From Planctomycetota bacterium (GTDB lineage: Bacteria > Planctomycetota > Phycisphaerae > WQYP01), in contig JAJYZY010000135.1 of NCBI GenBank assembly GCA_021799715.1, forward strand, positions 1 through 6,051: a stretch of DNA of 6,051 bases. The letters are read 5' to 3'. The notes beneath the pieces are model-generated. The model saw only the letters and a list, made by a program, of their open reading frames with translations, did no database searches and was not told the DNA's origin. Below, one piece after another: positions 5,763 through 6,051 of the stretch. Positions within the stretch are counted from its first letter, which is position 1; each line of letters starts with the position of its first letter. A program made the translations under genes and the position numbers.

Positions 5763-5801
5763 GAGCAGGTGAATGTAGAGCAGTTGAGCAGGAGAGCAAG
5801 T
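5763..5801. repeat. Left array of degenerate 8-mers (GAGCARKT type)
   Basis: Consecutive words are GAGCAGGT, a shorter or decayed GAATGTA, GAGCAGTT, GAGCAGGA and GAGCAAGT. They are the reverse-complement type of the words at 5874-5921. No reading frame with coding character uses this stretch. Confidence 0.75.
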
Positions 5802-5873
5802 AAGGCTGGAGCCAAGACATTGCGTGCGGAGATATCAATCCTGACCTGACGGTCACCCGTTGAACGGCTCGAT

Positions 5874-5921
5874 TGCTCACCTGTTCACCTGTTCAACTGC
5901 TCACTTGCTCAACCGTTCAGC
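5874..5921. repeat. Right array of six degenerate 8-mers (TGYTCAMY type), inverted to the left array
   Basis: Six words lie in exact 8-nt register: TGCTCACC, TGTTCACC, TGTTCAAC, TGCTCACT, TGCTCAAC and CGTTCAGC. Together with 5763-5801 they could fold into a long imperfect stem around a 72-nt spacer (5802-5873). That spacer contains two small palindromes, TGAC-G-GTCA (5847-5855) and CCGTT-G-AACGG (5857-5867). The register and inversion are seen directly; the role is unknown. It is not a CRISPR array, because there are no unique spacers between the repeats. Confidence 0.8.
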
Positions 5922-6051
5922 TTCCTTTGCAGAAGACATATACTCCACACGGCTGTCAACGGGGCATCCTGATCCCGTATTGTTGCCGCGAAATCAGAAC
6001 GCATCCGCATTTTTCGTTTTTTTATGGCGTAGCACCACGGTCCGCACAGGG
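5922..6051. other. Right-edge sequence with no supportable gene
   Basis: I see no gene. On the minus strand a frame entering from the right edge ends in TAA near 6023-6025 after only a few codons (ending D-R-G-A-T-P), so the 3' tail of a gene outside the window is possible but cannot be judged. A T-rich stretch (TTTTTCGTTTTTTT) lies at about 6011-6024. Confidence 0.4.

Noticed and set aside
5763..5921. CRISPR array
   Set aside because: The repeats are contiguous 8-mers with no unique spacers, and no cas gene is present.

Overview
The window looks bacterial, with moderately high GC content. It holds six genes that can be supported, arranged in two convergent blocks, with unusual repeat elements near both ends. 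The lineage is uncertain. A GxxExxY-family protein beside 9-nt ATCCGTG-type repeats, and a membrane-anchored coiled-coil protein with a BRCT-like end next to trpA, suggest a planctomycete or related PVC-group bacterium, possibly Phycisphaerae. This is inference from gene style only; no rRNA or other marker is present.

Left part (1-1485). Two near-identical 174-bp stretches (7-180 and 245-418; I count 3 mismatches) lie in direct orientation. The complete copy, 238-418, is bounded by inverted blocks of three degenerate 9-mers and looks like a small non-coding MITE-like or REPIN-like element. A minus-strand gene follows for a GxxExxY protein of the PD-(D/E)XK nuclease-like group, with a further 9-mer block beyond it at 1065-1091. 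The rest up to 1485 is non-coding, with small palindromes and a plausible sigma70-type promoter at 1345-1373.

Middle part, plus strand (1486-3706). A 470-residue membrane-anchored protein (N-terminal membrane helix, long coiled coil, beta-rich domain, C-terminal BRCT-like domain) is followed after a single base by trpA, the tryptophan synthase alpha subunit. The spacing implies one transcript and probably translational coupling. trpB is not in the window.

Right part, minus strand (5693 down to 3840). queC, queE and queF form a preQ0/preQ1 operon for 7-deazaguanine (queuosine) tRNA modification. QueE makes 7-carboxy-7-deazaguanine, QueC converts it to preQ0, and QueF reduces preQ0 to preQ1. 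queC and queE overlap by 4 bp. queE and queF are 67 bp apart, with a strong hairpin over the queE stop codon. queD, which makes the QueE substrate, is absent here. The operon runs convergently into trpA.

Far right (5694-6051). No gene is supported. Upstream of queC lie a nearly perfect 28-bp palindrome and then two oppositely oriented arrays of degenerate 8-mers (5763-5801 and 5874-5921). Both end regions therefore share one design: short degenerate words in tandem, placed as inverted blocks around a non-coding core.
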